NCBI RefSeq assembly: GCF_010726765.1
Contig: NZ_AP022601.1
Span: forward strand, 3,720,001-3,784,000
DNA: 64,000 nt
Reading direction: 5' to 3'
From: Mycobacterium gallinarum
GTDB taxonomy: Bacteria; Actinomycetota; Actinomycetes; Mycobacteriales; Mycobacteriaceae
How positions within the stretch are numbered: position 1 is the first letter of the stretch; every line of letters begins with the position of its first letter. The position numbers and the translations under genes were made by a program. The notes beneath the pieces are model-generated. The model was not told the DNA's origin and searched no databases. It saw nothing but the letters and a program-made list of their open reading frames with translations. Positions 19,380-28,264 of this stretch are shown here, in pieces.

Positions 19380-20108
19380 CTAGGCCAGGCTCCGCGCGAG
19401 ACGCTCGACCGCTCGGCCGTCGGTGAGTTCATCGCGCGATTCTGGATGCTCCCAATAGAACCGGATCAGTTCTCGCAATGCCGTGCCGTCCGGCGTCATC
19501 CCACCGGCCGCAATCGTCGGCGTGCTGTCGTCGGACATCACGAACACTATGGGACCCGACGTGGACTTCTTTCCGCCAGGAATCTGATCTGTCACGTCCT
19601 TCACCTGAAGCCAGTCGCCGGACTCGGACCGCCAGCCCTCCTCCAGAACGAATCCTGCGGGTGTCAGACGCAGATACTTCGTGCAGCCGCGCCGCAGGTT
19701 TCGCCACACGTGCGGCGCTGCGATCAACAACAGCACGCCAGAGGTGAACGGAAGCGAGTACCGCATGGCCGCCGGTACCGGAATGGTCACCATCCCGGCG
19801 GGCGCGAAAATCGTGTAAATCGCACTGGCGATAACGGCGAGTCCGAACCCGATCTGAATGGGGAGGTCAACTGCGCGGTCGGGCCGGAAGGTGGTTCCTG
19901 CGTCATCGACGTCGACCCGTGGTGCCACGTTTCCGGGAACAACCGCGAACATCGGAATTATCAAGCCGAAGCAGAACGCCGAGACTCCCAGCGTCACAAA
20001 TGCATTGAGTACCTCGCCGCGGAGAACGAAAAGCACGGTCCACGCTGCGCTGAAGACGCCGAAACCACCGAAGAACAGCCCACCCAGGATTGCGGTCGAA
20101 AGCTTCAT
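19380..20108 (-). CDS. Four-helix membrane protein, possible partner of the adjacent type VII-type protein
   Basis: A 242-residue membrane protein, not recognised. Hydrophobic segments at about 5-27, 34-55, 88-107 and 118-135 form two hairpins; a cytoplasmic-type C-domain follows (KYLRLTPAGFVLEEGWRSESGDWLQVKDVTD..., a PH-like pattern). An in-frame upstream extension of 17 codons is possible, but ATG 20108 shares one base with the upstream TGA stop, so it is translated with the large WXG-like gene. Position and coupling suggest an immunity or anchoring partner; that is inference. Confidence 0.65.
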   Translation of the reverse strand: MKLSTAILGGLFFGGFGVFSAAWTVLFVLRGEVLNAFVTLGVSAFCFGLIIPMFAVVPGNVAPRVDVDDAGTTFRPDRAVDLPIQIGFGLAVIASAIYTIFAPAGMVTIPVPAAMRYSLPFTSGVLLLIAAPHVWRNLRRGCTKYLRLTPAGFVLEEGWRSESGDWLQVKDVTDQIPGGKKSTSGPIVFVMSDDSTPTIAAGGMTPDGTALRELIRFYWEHPESRDELTDGRAVERLARSLA

Positions 20109-21454
20109 CAGCGGCACACGATATTGCCGATGACGCCGCCGAGATAACCGAACGTCCATCCGCCGACTATGTCGCCGCCGGCAGCAGCCCAGGGTGCAAA
20201 CTGCGGGCCGGCGGTCCCGCTCACCAGTCCCGCCGCCAGCGCCCCGGTCGCCATTCCGCCCGCAACTCCGGCACCACCCGAAATCGCAGCGACGCAGGCG
20301 TCTTCGAACGTCTTTGCTGTCACCGTGTCATACAGCGCCATCGCCACCCCGAGCGTCGGGCCGCCGTACTTGCCGACCTTGCCCAGGTTCTCCACGGATT
20401 GCGGTGAGAGCATCGGAATTCCGCGTTCGGCCTGCAGCTCGAGACCGGTGAATGCTCCGCCGACGGTCGTCAGCGCCGGGTGGGCGAAGAACTCGTCGGG
20501 CAGGACGCCGTGGCGGCCATCGGCCGTCGTCACACCGCCGGTGCACTTGCCGTCCGCGGTCCGCGTCATCGTGATCTCAGTGCCGTTGGCGAATCTGATG
20601 GACGTGAACATTGTTCCGTCATAGTTCGTCTTGTCTTGCGAGAACGTGCTCGACACCTCGTGTCCGTTCTTGTCGTAGTAGGTGTCCTCGACGCACGGCA
20701 GCGCTTCGTTCCACTCGTGGATTTCATGCCTGCCGCCGTCCATCATCAGCAGCGTCCTACGCACCTGACCGTCGTCAGTGACCCACTCCTTGCTCTCCCG
20801 AACGGTCTGCACGGTGTCGTTGTCGCGGAAGAGATCCTGCTGCATCAGGCCGTTGAGATCCGTCGGGTTGGGAACTCGGTCACTGGGAGGGACCGTACCT
20901 GTGCCGGGGAACAGGCTGCCAAGATCATCGGGACTTGGCACCGAGAATCCGAAATTCTCTGCAGCGGAATGCACCTGGGCCGCAGTGGAGTGGTCGGCGG
21001 CGCCGACGGCATTCAGCAATCGATTGATCTCGGCCTGCTCGGTCTTGGCCGCAGCCTGCAGGCTGGCCGCCTTCTCCGCCGACACGCGGGCCGGTTTGAT
21101 GAGCACCACCCACATGTCGTTGACACAGAGTTCGCCACGATCGACTTCGTCGGCGTGATTCAGCAGCGCGGTACGAGCGGCGCTGATTGCGACCGCGCCC
21201 TTCGACAGCGCGGCCGCAACGCCTTCGGTGTAATGGCTGAACGTCGAACTGGCATCCGTTGCACGGTGAAACATCGCCGCCGCGGCGGCATGCGCGGGCC
21301 CGACCCATGCGCGGACCTCGGACATGCGGTCGCAGCCGTCGTCCAGGTTGCGCACCGCGCTGTACACCGCGAGGCCCGCGTCGCTGAGTGCCGATGAGCC
21401 ATGCTCAGCCGCGTCGGGATTCCAGCTCTGCAGCTGCGATCGTGACGGGAGCAC
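20108..21454 (-). CDS. WXG-motif protein with glycine-rich C-terminus, candidate type VII secretion effector
   Basis: A 448-residue protein. Residues ~10-165 are helical and carry W50-V51-G52, a WxG turn between two helices as in ESX substrates; a heptad-rich helix follows (SAEKAASLQAAAKTEQAEINRLL). Residues ~190-350 are beta-rich (VTDDGQVRRTLLMMDGG, IRFANGTEITMTRTADGK). The last ~60 residues are a glycine-zipper-like hydrophobic region (GGAGVAGGMATGALAAGL, GGVIGNIVCR), similar in character to membrane-inserting tails. GTG start three bases after the EspC-like stop. The operon context suggests export with the EspC-like partner. Toxin activity is not shown by any known catalytic motif. Confidence 0.6.
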   Translation of the reverse strand: MLPSRSQLQSWNPDAAEHGSSALSDAGLAVYSAVRNLDDGCDRMSEVRAWVGPAHAAAAAMFHRATDASSTFSHYTEGVAAALSKGAVAISAARTALLNHADEVDRGELCVNDMWVVLIKPARVSAEKAASLQAAAKTEQAEINRLLNAVGAADHSTAAQVHSAAENFGFSVPSPDDLGSLFPGTGTVPPSDRVPNPTDLNGLMQQDLFRDNDTVQTVRESKEWVTDDGQVRRTLLMMDGGRHEIHEWNEALPCVEDTYYDKNGHEVSSTFSQDKTNYDGTMFTSIRFANGTEITMTRTADGKCTGGVTTADGRHGVLPDEFFAHPALTTVGGAFTGLELQAERGIPMLSPQSVENLGKVGKYGGPTLGVAMALYDTVTAKTFEDACVAAISGGAGVAGGMATGALAAGLVSGTAGPQFAPWAAAGGDIVGGWTFGYLGGVIGNIVCR

Positions 21455-21457
21455 GGG

Positions 21458-21766
21458 TCAGAACAGCCCGTCGAACGCGCCAGCGAGGGCGCTGTCTTCC
21501 ACCTCGTACAAGTCGCCGGCGCCACGAACCGCCGCACCCATCTTCGTGATGTTCGTCGCGATGTCGTTGGCCTGCTGCGCGACGTGCTCACCCACGAGGC
21601 GCATGGCGCATTGCGTGGAGGACCCTCCAAGCCCGTCGGCAGCCGTCGTCGCCTTGTGTCCGACGTCGGTGGTCAATATGGCGCCAGACTCCGTATTCAC
21701 CTGCGCAGCAAACGCGCGCAATACTTCAGGATCGACTAACACGTTCTTGAAGGTAACACCGGTCAC
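21458..21766 (-). CDS. EspC-like type VII secretion target (DUF2580/WXG100 superfamily)
   Basis: A 102-residue helical-hairpin protein. N-terminal VDPEVLRAFAAQVNTESGAI and the ending DLYEVEDSALAGAFDGL fit the EspC/DUF2580 family; Y87-E-V-E-D91 satisfies the YxxxD/E export signal of ESX substrates. No WxG is present, as in EspC. It is the first gene of a three-gene unit and would be the pairing and export partner of the next protein. It starts 33 bp after the purQ stop on the same strand, so it may be read from the purSQ promoter. Confidence 0.72.
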   Translation of the reverse strand: MTGVTFKNVLVDPEVLRAFAAQVNTESGAILTTDVGHKATTAADGLGGSSTQCAMRLVGEHVAQQANDIATNITKMGAAVRGAGDLYEVEDSALAGAFDGLF

Positions 21767-21798
21767 CGGACCGTCAGCGCACCAGTTTCAGCAGGCCG

Positions 21799-22473
21799 CT
21801 ACGCGGCCAACACCTGGTCCAGAGCGGAGTAGAACAGGCCGAGACCGTCGTCGGACGGGCCGGTCAGCGCCTCGGTGGCGTGTTCAGGGTGCGGCATCAG
21901 ACCGACGACCCGGCCGTTGGCCGACGCGATCCCGGCGATGTTGCGCATCGAACCATTCGGGTTCTCGCGGTAGCGGAAGACGACCCGACCCTCGCCCTCG
22001 AGCTTGTCGAGCACGTCCTCGCTGGCAACGTATCGGCCCTCCCCCGACTTCAGCGGCACCAGCAGGTCGGCACCCAGCTCGTACCGCGACGTCCACGCCG
22101 TCGTATTCGATGCCACCTCGAGCCAGAGGTCGCGGCACACGAAATGCAGACCGGCGTTGCGGGTCAGCGCACCGGGAAGCAACCCGGCCTCGCACAAGAT
22201 CTGAAATCCGTTGCAAATACCCAATACCGGGAGACCCTGCGCCGCGGCGCGGACGACCTCACCCATCACGGGCGCGAACTTCGCGATCGCACCGGTCCGC
22301 AGATAGTCGCCGTAGGAGAAGCCTCCGGGCACCACCACGGCGTCCACCTTCTTGAGGTCGGCGTCGGCGTGCCAGAGACTCACGGACTCCGCACCGGCGA
22401 GCCGGACCGCCCGTGCCGCGTCGACGTCGTCGAGCGTGCCGGGGAAGGTGATCACGCCCACTCGGGCCGTCAC
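21799..22473 (-). CDS. purQ: Phosphoribosylformylglycinamidine synthase subunit I (glutaminase)
   Basis: Class I glutamine amidotransferase of 224 residues that feeds ammonia to PurL. The nucleophile is in [10 protein letters not shown] (Cys near residue 86), the oxyanion strand is [13 protein letters not shown], and the His/Glu pair is in LMPHPEHA near 196. GTG start overlaps the purS stop (GTGA at 22470-22473). purL is 6.5 kb away. Length is normal for actinobacteria. Confidence 0.95.
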   Translation of the reverse strand: MTARVGVITFPGTLDDVDAARAVRLAGAESVSLWHADADLKKVDAVVVPGGFSYGDYLRTGAIAKFAPVMGEVVRAAAQGLPVLGICNGFQILCEAGLLPGALTRNAGLHFVCRDLWLEVASNTTAWTSRYELGADLLVPLKSGEGRYVASEDVLDKLEGEGRVVFRYRENPNGSMRNIAGIASANGRVVGLMPHPEHATEALTGPSDDGLGLFYSALDQVLAA

Positions 22474-22721
22474 GCCCCGTCCCCCGCCGGTTCCCGGCTC
22501 ACGCTCCAGTCCTCGATGACGGTGTTGGCCAACAGCGACTCGGCGATCTCGGCGAGCGTGTCGTCGTCGATGCTGTCATCGACTTCAAGCTCAAACCGCT
22601 TGCCTTGCCGCACATCTGAGACCGCGCCGAAGCCGAGACGACCCAGCGCGCCGACGATCGCCTGCCCCTGGGGGTCGAGGATCTCGGCCTTCGGCATCAC
22701 ATGCACTACCACCCTTGCCAC
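22470..22721 (-). CDS. purS: Phosphoribosylformylglycinamidine synthase subunit PurS
   Basis: An 83-residue PurS, which bridges PurQ and PurL in the FGAR amidotransferase complex. It has [28 protein letters not shown] and [13 protein letters not shown], both family hallmarks. The frame can begin three codons earlier at GTG 22730, but GTG 22721 gives the [10 protein letters not shown] start I recall for the family. Coupled to purQ. Confidence 0.93.
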   Translation of the reverse strand: MARVVVHVMPKAEILDPQGQAIVGALGRLGFGAVSDVRQGKRFELEVDDSIDDDTLAEIAESLLANTVIEDWSVSREPAGDGA

Positions 22722-22757
22722 GGCGACCACTCTACCTGCGGGTTCTGCCGGGCCGCC

Positions 22758-23420
22758 TCACCGGCACGATCCGATGTACGCATCGCACAGCGGGGCCGCC
22801 ATCGCGTCGAACACCTGCGCGTCCGGCGCGGCTGACCAGGGCACGAGCGGCGGCAGCGTCGACCACATGGCCAATTCGACGACGGTGCTGCTGGACGCGT
22901 GGGCGAACAGGTACTGGTGCACCACCCGTTGACCGGGGACACTGATCACCGCGGCCAGCCGAAACGGATCGCTCGTCGTGATCGACGGGGAAGCGAGCGG
23001 GGCGGTGACCTGGCAGTCCCGCAGCCGCGCTCTGGCCAGATCCAGGGTCTGCGTGGCCGTCGGCCCGAACTGCGCGGTGGGGCCACGCCAGTGAATGACC
23101 TGCACCCGTAGCTGCCACTGGCCGGGCGGATTCGTCACCGTCGCCCGCGCGGCCACCGCATAGTCCCTGGCATCGCCGGTCAGCGGAGGCGACGCGCACA
23201 TTTCTTCGAAGGTGAACCTAGGTGCGGGCGCTCTGACGGCGAGTCCGGCCAGGGCGGGCCAGTGATAGATCTCGTCGAGCGGTACGGCGGTGGGCGCGAT
23301 CCACGCCGAATCGGGAATGGAGTCGCAGATCGGCGGGCAGATGCCGGGCACTGCGGAGGCGGTCGCCGGGGCGATGGTCAACCCGCACGTCGCGACAGCC
23401 AACGCCCACAACAATCGCAC
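22758..23420 (-). CDS. Secreted hypothetical protein upstream of purS
   Basis: A 220-residue protein with a signal peptide (residues 1-23, ending ASAVPG) and a cysteine-rich start of the mature part (ICPPICDSIPDSAW). The rest is mixed alpha/beta with a final DAYIGSCR that could form a disulfide with an earlier Cys. Not recognised as a known family. It lies 36 bp upstream of purS on the same strand and 44 bp from the divergent MBL gene. Confidence 0.62.
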   Translation of the reverse strand: MRLLWALAVATCGLTIAPATASAVPGICPPICDSIPDSAWIAPTAVPLDEIYHWPALAGLAVRAPAPRFTFEEMCASPPLTGDARDYAVAARATVTNPPGQWQLRVQVIHWRGPTAQFGPTATQTLDLARARLRDCQVTAPLASPSITTSDPFRLAAVISVPGQRVVHQYLFAHASSSTVVELAMWSTLPPLVPWSAAPDAQVFDAMAAPLCDAYIGSCR

Positions 23421-23464
23421 GTCTGCGCTACCCCCTGGAGAATGCCTGCGCGCACAATATAGGA

Positions 23465-24118
23465 ATGCAATTGACGCATTTCGGCCATTCGTGCTTACTC
23501 GCCAACTTTCGTGACGATTCGGCGAACGACACTACGATTCTGTTCGATCCGGGTACGTTCTCCCACGGATTCGAGGGCATCACCGGCCTGTCGGCCATTC
23601 TGATCACCCATCAGCATCCCGATCACGCCGACACATCGCGGCTGCCCGCTCTCCTCGACGCCAATCCGCAGGCCGCGCTGTACGCCGATCCACAGACCGC
23701 CGCGCAGCTCGGCGGTTCATGGCAGGCGGTGAACGTCGGCGACGAATTGAGCATCGGACACCTCACCGTCCGCGGCACGGGCGGGCGCCATGCGGTCATT
23801 CATCCGGAAATCCCAGTGATAGACAATATTTCGTATCTCGTTGGCGATGGCACCCATTCGGCGCGACTGATGCATCCCGGCGATGCGTTGCACGTTCCCG
23901 GCGAGCCGGTCGACGTGCTCGCGACACCGGCCGCCGCACCATGGATGAAGATCTCCGAGGCGGTGGACTACCTGCGCGCGGTCGCTCCCACGCATGCGGT
24001 CCCGATCCATCAGGGCATCGTCGACCCCAGCGCCAGGGGCATCTTCTACGGCCGACTCGAGGAGATGACCGACACCGACTTCCAAGTACTCGCAGAGGAG
24101 AACGGCACGGAGTTTTGA
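23465..24118 (+). CDS. MBL-fold metallohydrolase (UlaG-like)
   Basis: A 217-residue metallo-beta-lactamase-fold hydrolase. THQHPDHAD (about residues 50-58) is the HxHxDH zinc motif; later histidines in MHPGDALHV and VPIHQG complete the usual ligand set. The N-terminus MQLTHFGHSCLL is typical of the UlaG/L-ascorbate-lactonase-like branch. Substrate unknown. The following gene starts inside its stop codon. Confidence 0.85.
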   Translation: MQLTHFGHSCLLANFRDDSANDTTILFDPGTFSHGFEGITGLSAILITHQHPDHADTSRLPALLDANPQAALYADPQTAAQLGGSWQAVNVGDELSIGHLTVRGTGGRHAVIHPEIPVIDNISYLVGDGTHSARLMHPGDALHVPGEPVDVLATPAAAPWMKISEAVDYLRAVAPTHAVPIHQGIVDPSARGIFYGRLEEMTDTDFQVLAEENGTEF

Positions 24119-24717
24119 CCAGGCTGCGATTCACCGGCCACATCGCGGGATTCGGTACCGAAGCGGGTGTCCGGATGGTCGTCGGGGCGTGGGAGAAGTC
24201 GCCGTTCGGCCGCTTTGCCGACGTCATGGTCGAATCGGCGGACGGTGAACGCACCTTACTCGCACCGACATCCGTCATCGCCGAATTCGTCTCGCAGACC
24301 TACACTTTCGACCGGATAGAAATCGGGGAGGTTGATGTCCGGCACACCGCCGAGGATTTCAGCGTCACCGCGCCCGGGCTCGCGGTGTCCGGCATCCTCG
24401 GAGGTCCCGCGCCGTTCGACTGGTTGCTTCGGGTGGTACCACCGAGACTGATGAGAACGCCGGCCTGGCTGCGCCTCATCAATCCGCTCGCGACGATGCT
24501 GGTACCGGGCGTTCGCACCGCGGGCAGCGCGGGCAATGGGCGTCGCGAGTACTACGGGGTCCGACGCACAAGGCTCATCACAGCCGTCGACGGCACCTTC
24601 GAAGCAGACGACGTCGGCGGGCTCACGGCGCTGCACCCGCCGGTGCGATTCGGCTTCTCGTCCGCACCGTCGACACCGCAGTTCGTGGCGGTGACCACCA
24701 CCATCGACCTGCCCTAG
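24115..24717 (+). CDS. Conserved hypothetical protein, TTG start
   Basis: A 200-residue protein beginning at TTG 24115, overlapping the MBL stop (TTGA); the frame itself is open much further upstream inside the MBL gene, so the start is inferred from coupling. The sequence FTGHIAGFGTEAGVRMVVGAW, then FGRFADVMVESADGERTLLAP, looks like an intact conserved protein, about 200 residues, related by position to Rv0786c. The C-terminal half includes a possible amphipathic segment (PFDWLLRVVPPRLMRTPAWLRL). No function assigned. It overlaps the convergent dehydrogenase by four bases. Confidence 0.6.
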   Translation: MTRLRFTGHIAGFGTEAGVRMVVGAWEKSPFGRFADVMVESADGERTLLAPTSVIAEFVSQTYTFDRIEIGEVDVRHTAEDFSVTAPGLAVSGILGGPAPFDWLLRVVPPRLMRTPAWLRLINPLATMLVPGVRTAGSAGNGRREYYGVRRTRLITAVDGTFEADDVGGLTALHPPVRFGFSSAPSTPQFVAVTTTIDLP

Positions 24718-26357
24718 CCGACGTCCCTCGCCGCCGCCCGACCCGCTGCTCGGCCGGAGAACACACAGCCGCCGAGGAAGGTGCCCTCCAGCGAGCGGTA
24801 ACCGTGCACGCCACCGCCCCCGAACCCGGCGGCCTCACCGGCGGCATACAGCCCACTGAACACTGAACCGTCGGCCTTGAGTACCCTGGAATCGAGGTCG
24901 GTTTCCAACCCGCCCAACGACTTTCGCGTCAAAATATGTAGTTTGACCGCGATCAGCGGACCCGCTTTGGGGTCAGTGAGAGGATGCGGTGCGACGACGC
25001 GGCTGATTTTGTCGGAGATGAATGCGCGCGCACCGTGGATCGCGGTGATCTGGCTGTCCTTGGTGAACTTGTTGACGGTCTCGCGATCGCGGGCGGTTAC
25101 CTCCTCCTCCACGACGCCGTAGTCGAGCGGCTCGACGTCGGGCACCGCGTTCATCTTGGAAACTAACTCCCGCAACGAATTCGCCGTCACAAAGTCGACA
25201 CCCTTGTCGACGAACGCCTGCACGGGCGGCGGCGCACCCGGCCGCACGCGGCTGAGCACCTTACGCACACTGCGCCCGGTCAGATCGGGATTCTGTTCCT
25301 GCCCCGACAGACCGAACTCCTTCTCGATGATGCGGGCGTTCAGCACCCACCACGTGTAGTCGTGACCGGTTCGGGCGATGTACTCCAGCGTGCCGAGGGT
25401 GTCGAAGCCGGGGAACAACGGCGGCGGCAGACGCTTGCCGGTGGCGTCCAGCCACAGCGACGACGGGCCGGGAATGATGCGGATACCGTGCAACGGCCAG
25501 ATCGGGTCGTAGTTCGTGATGCCCTCGGTGTAGTGCCACATCCTGTCGCTGTTGATCACTCGCGCGCCTGCCGTCTCGCTGATGCCGATCATCCGGCCGT
25601 CGACGTGCGCGGGCACACCACTCAACAATTGTTCGGGTACGCGGCCCATGCGCGTAGGCCAGTTCTGGCGGACGAGGTCGTGGTTGCCGCCGATCCCGCC
25701 GCTGGCGACGATCACCGCCTGCGCCCGCAATTCGAAGTCGCCGACCGAGTTTCGGGACGACGCCTCACCACGGGCCGCGTCGGACGGCTCCAGCACCGCG
25801 CCGCGGACCCCGACCACGGCGCCGTCCTCGACAACAAGCTCGTCGACTCGACGGCGATGCGCGAAGGTCACTTTCACGTTGTTGCGCAGGCGACGCGCGA
25901 ACACGTCCACGATCGCCGGGCCGGTGCCCCAGGTGATGTGGAACCTCGGTACCGAATTCCCGTGTCCGCGAGCGTCGTAGCCACCACGCTCGGCCCACCC
26001 GACCACAGGGAATGTCTTCAGCCCACGCTCGCGCAACCAGCCGCGCTTTTCGCCGGCCGCGAAGTCGACGTAGGCGTGCGCCCACTGGCGCGGCCAGTGG
26101 TCCTCGGGCCGGTCGAATCCCGCCGCGCCGAGCCAGTCCTGCAGCGCCAACTCGAAGCTGTCGCGGATACCGAGCCTGCGCTGTTCGGGGCTGTCGACGA
26201 AGAACAGCCCGCCGAACGACCAGTACGCCTGACCACCCACGTTGTTGGCGTTCTCCTGATCGACGATCAGGACCCGGCGGCCACGTTCGACGAGCTCACA
26301 CGCGGCGACCAGGCCGGCGAGACCAGCTCCTACGACAATGACATCAGCGTCTGCCAT
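24714..26357 (-). CDS. FAD-binding dehydrogenase (KstD-like, Rv0785 family)
   Basis: A 547-residue flavoprotein of the fumarate reductase/3-ketosteroid dehydrogenase superfamily. The dinucleotide-binding VIVVGAGLAGLVAACELVERG begins at residue 5; the FAD-contacting QAYWSFGGLFFV, VASGGIGGNHDLV, and C-terminal LYAAGEAAGFGGGGVHGYRSLEG close the cofactor site. Substrate unknown; a steroid or lipid dehydrogenation is plausible. It is the last of a leftward group with the deacetylase-like protein, glutathione peroxidase and TetR. Confidence 0.85.
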   Translation of the reverse strand: MADADVIVVGAGLAGLVAACELVERGRRVLIVDQENANNVGGQAYWSFGGLFFVDSPEQRRLGIRDSFELALQDWLGAAGFDRPEDHWPRQWAHAYVDFAAGEKRGWLRERGLKTFPVVGWAERGGYDARGHGNSVPRFHITWGTGPAIVDVFARRLRNNVKVTFAHRRRVDELVVEDGAVVGVRGAVLEPSDAARGEASSRNSVGDFELRAQAVIVASGGIGGNHDLVRQNWPTRMGRVPEQLLSGVPAHVDGRMIGISETAGARVINSDRMWHYTEGITNYDPIWPLHGIRIIPGPSSLWLDATGKRLPPPLFPGFDTLGTLEYIARTGHDYTWWVLNARIIEKEFGLSGQEQNPDLTGRSVRKVLSRVRPGAPPPVQAFVDKGVDFVTANSLRELVSKMNAVPDVEPLDYGVVEEEVTARDRETVNKFTKDSQITAIHGARAFISDKISRVVAPHPLTDPKAGPLIAVKLHILTRKSLGGLETDLDSRVLKADGSVFSGLYAAGEAAGFGGGGVHGYRSLEGTFLGGCVFSGRAAGRAAARDVG

Positions 26358-26380
26358 GCCGCCACGTTAGCGGCCGCGGA

Positions 26381-27085
26381 CTATGCGGCGTCTGTCAATG
26401 CGCTGTACGGCGTCCACTGATAGACGCCCGGCGTGCACCGGTGCATGAGGGAGAGGTCGACGGCGTCGAGCATCGCCTGCCGCGGTCCTGGCCGACGCAG
26501 ATGACGGGCCGCTACGGCGACCCGAACGACGCCGTCGCGCCGTGCCGTGCGTTCGGCGGCGAGCACCAACGTGCGGCACCACCACGCCTCGGTGAGAAAA
26601 CCCTCGCCGATGCCGAGCACCCGGGCGCGCACCGTCGTATCACGCACCAGGTCGGTGATCTCGTTGAGTGCAGCAAGCATACGAAAGCCGTTGCGAGGCA
26701 GCGCTGTCACCGTGCCAGGCGACACGGTCCAGCCTGGGGCGACGAACAGTCGCGTGCGGAGCCCCACGTGTTCCATCACGCGGTCAGCGGCCATCAGTCG
26801 CAGGTTCGCCTCGTGTGCGGGCAGGGTCGCGAACTCGCCGCGCCGTTTCTTGGTACTCGCTTCGTCGAAACCGTGCAGCACGATCGCATCGCCCGCATCG
26901 CGCCGTCCGCTGAGCCACTGCACGGTGGGCGTGTCTTCATCGAGCCGGTATCCGCCCTTGATTCGCGGTGCCACCAGAAACGACACCGGCACTGCGCGCG
27001 CGTCGAGCTGACCGCAGAAGTCCTCGACCTCGGGCATCGTGCGGTCGCTGATCCCGGAAATCGAGACGATCAGTTGTCCAGCCAC
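26381..27085 (-). CDS. DUF2334 polysaccharide-deacetylase-like protein
   Basis: A 234-residue NodB-like protein of the DUF2334 family (Rv0784 type). The typical start LIVSISGISDRTMPEVEDFCGQL is followed by VSFLVAPRIKGGYRLDEDT and the metal-region VLHGFDEASTKKRRGEF, where His and Asp could bind zinc; APGWTVSPGT is the matching C-terminal barrel motif. It probably deacetylates a cell-wall or glycan substrate, but lacks an obvious signal peptide, so a cytoplasmic role is equally possible. Confidence 0.75.
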   Translation of the reverse strand: MAGQLIVSISGISDRTMPEVEDFCGQLDARAVPVSFLVAPRIKGGYRLDEDTPTVQWLSGRRDAGDAIVLHGFDEASTKKRRGEFATLPAHEANLRLMAADRVMEHVGLRTRLFVAPGWTVSPGTVTALPRNGFRMLAALNEITDLVRDTTVRARVLGIGEGFLTEAWWCRTLVLAAERTARRDGVVRVAVAARHLRRPGPRQAMLDAVDLSLMHRCTPGVYQWTPYSALTDAA

Positions 27086-27158
27086 GCGCCCAGTGTGGCA
27101 ACTTCAGGTGTCGCAACGGTTTCTGACACCCTGCGCGCAGTTGTCCATCCGGTGCGAA

Positions 27159-27650
27159 CTACCGGGGCAGCACTTCTTCGATGGCCGCGATGACCTCGGG
27201 AGCGTCCGGTTCGGTGCGTGGCCGTATCCGCTTGACCACGGTGCCACCCGGTGCGAGCAGGAACTTCTCGAAGTTCCACTGGATGTCGCCCGCTTCACCT
27301 GCGTCGTCGGCCGCCTTGGTCAGCTCGGCGTACAGCGGATGGCGGCCGTCGCCGTTGACGTCGGTCTTCTCCAGCAGCGGGAACGTCACCCCGTAGGTGC
27401 TGGAGCAGAACTCCGCGATCTCCTCGGCCGAACCCGGTTCCTGACCCATGAACTGGTTGCACGGCACGCCGATCACGGTGAGCCCGCGGTCGCGGTAGTC
27501 CTTGGCCAGCCTCTCCAGCGCCGTGTACTGCGGCGTGAGTCCACATTTCGAGGCGACGTTGACCACGAGTACGGCGCCGTCGGCGAGTTGGCCGAGCGTG
27601 GTCGGTTGGCCGTCGAGCGTGGTCAAGGGGATGTCGGTGAGCGATGTCAT
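27159..27650 (-). CDS. Glutathione-peroxidase-family peroxidase
   Basis: A 163-residue thioredoxin-fold peroxidase. VNVASKCGLTPQY holds the peroxidatic cysteine (Cys rather than selenocysteine), CNQFMGQEPGS is the conserved Gln/Asn loop with a possible resolving Cys, and WNFEKFLL supplies the Trp. Such bacterial enzymes are usually thioredoxin-dependent, reducing lipid or organic peroxides; mycobacteria lack glutathione. ATG 27650 is preferred over a start 23 codons upstream. It follows a TetR gene by 10 bp. Confidence 0.9.
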   Translation of the reverse strand: MTSLTDIPLTTLDGQPTTLGQLADGAVLVVNVASKCGLTPQYTALERLAKDYRDRGLTVIGVPCNQFMGQEPGSAEEIAEFCSSTYGVTFPLLEKTDVNGDGRHPLYAELTKAADDAGEAGDIQWNFEKFLLAPGGTVVKRIRPRTEPDAPEVIAAIEEVLPR

Positions 27651-27660
27651 GCCTGGCACG

Positions 27661-28227
27661 CTACCTGTTCTTGAAAAGCATCCCCGCGACTCGGTGCACC
27701 GTCGACATCGGATCGACACCGTCGTCGATGTCGGAGATGTTGCCGTTCAACCACAGCAGCGAGAATCCGTGCACCAGAGACCATGCCGCCAGTTGCGCCG
27801 CTCGCGGGTCGTTTTCGGCCCGCGCATCGTCGAGAGTGCCGACGCCACGGACGAGTTCGGCACCCGCCGCGTCCTGCGCCGCGATCAGCTCCTGGTTGTC
27901 GGGATCGACGAGCGAGCGGTCGAACATCACCGCGTAGTGTCCGGGATTCTCCAGTGCGAAACGCACGTATGCCCTTGCGGCGTCGATGAACTCGGGGCGG
28001 GCACCGTCGAGAGCGGTCGCCAGCTTGCGCCAACCTTCGGCTGCCAGCGCGGTGAACAGCCCGCGACGGTCGGTGAAGTGATGCGCCGGGGCGGCGTGCG
28101 AGACCCCGGCGGCACGAGCCAACTCGCGAAGCGAGATCCCATCGGCCCCCCGCTCGGCGACCAGTTTGGCCGCCTCCGCGAGGATCACGGCCTTCAGGTC
28201 GCCGTGATGGTAGGAATCCCTGGTCAT
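27661..28227 (-). CDS. TetR-family transcriptional regulator
   Basis: A 188-residue regulator. The HTH lies at about 30-50 (ISLRELARAAGVSHAAPAHHFTDRRGLFTAL); the wide-substrate C-domain resembles the WHG-type TetR domain (AARAYVRFALENPGHYAVMFD). ATG 28227 (MTRDSYHHGDL) is chosen; the frame could extend 27 codons up. Immediately ahead of glutathione peroxidase, so it likely controls this small operon. Confidence 0.85.
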   Translation of the reverse strand: MTRDSYHHGDLKAVILAEAAKLVAERGADGISLRELARAAGVSHAAPAHHFTDRRGLFTALAAEGWRKLATALDGARPEFIDAARAYVRFALENPGHYAVMFDRSLVDPDNQELIAAQDAAGAELVRGVGTLDDARAENDPRAAQLAAWSLVHGFSLLWLNGNISDIDDGVDPMSTVHRVAGMLFKNR

Positions 28228-28264
28228 CCCGTGATCATACCGCCGATCTTGACAATGCCTAGAT

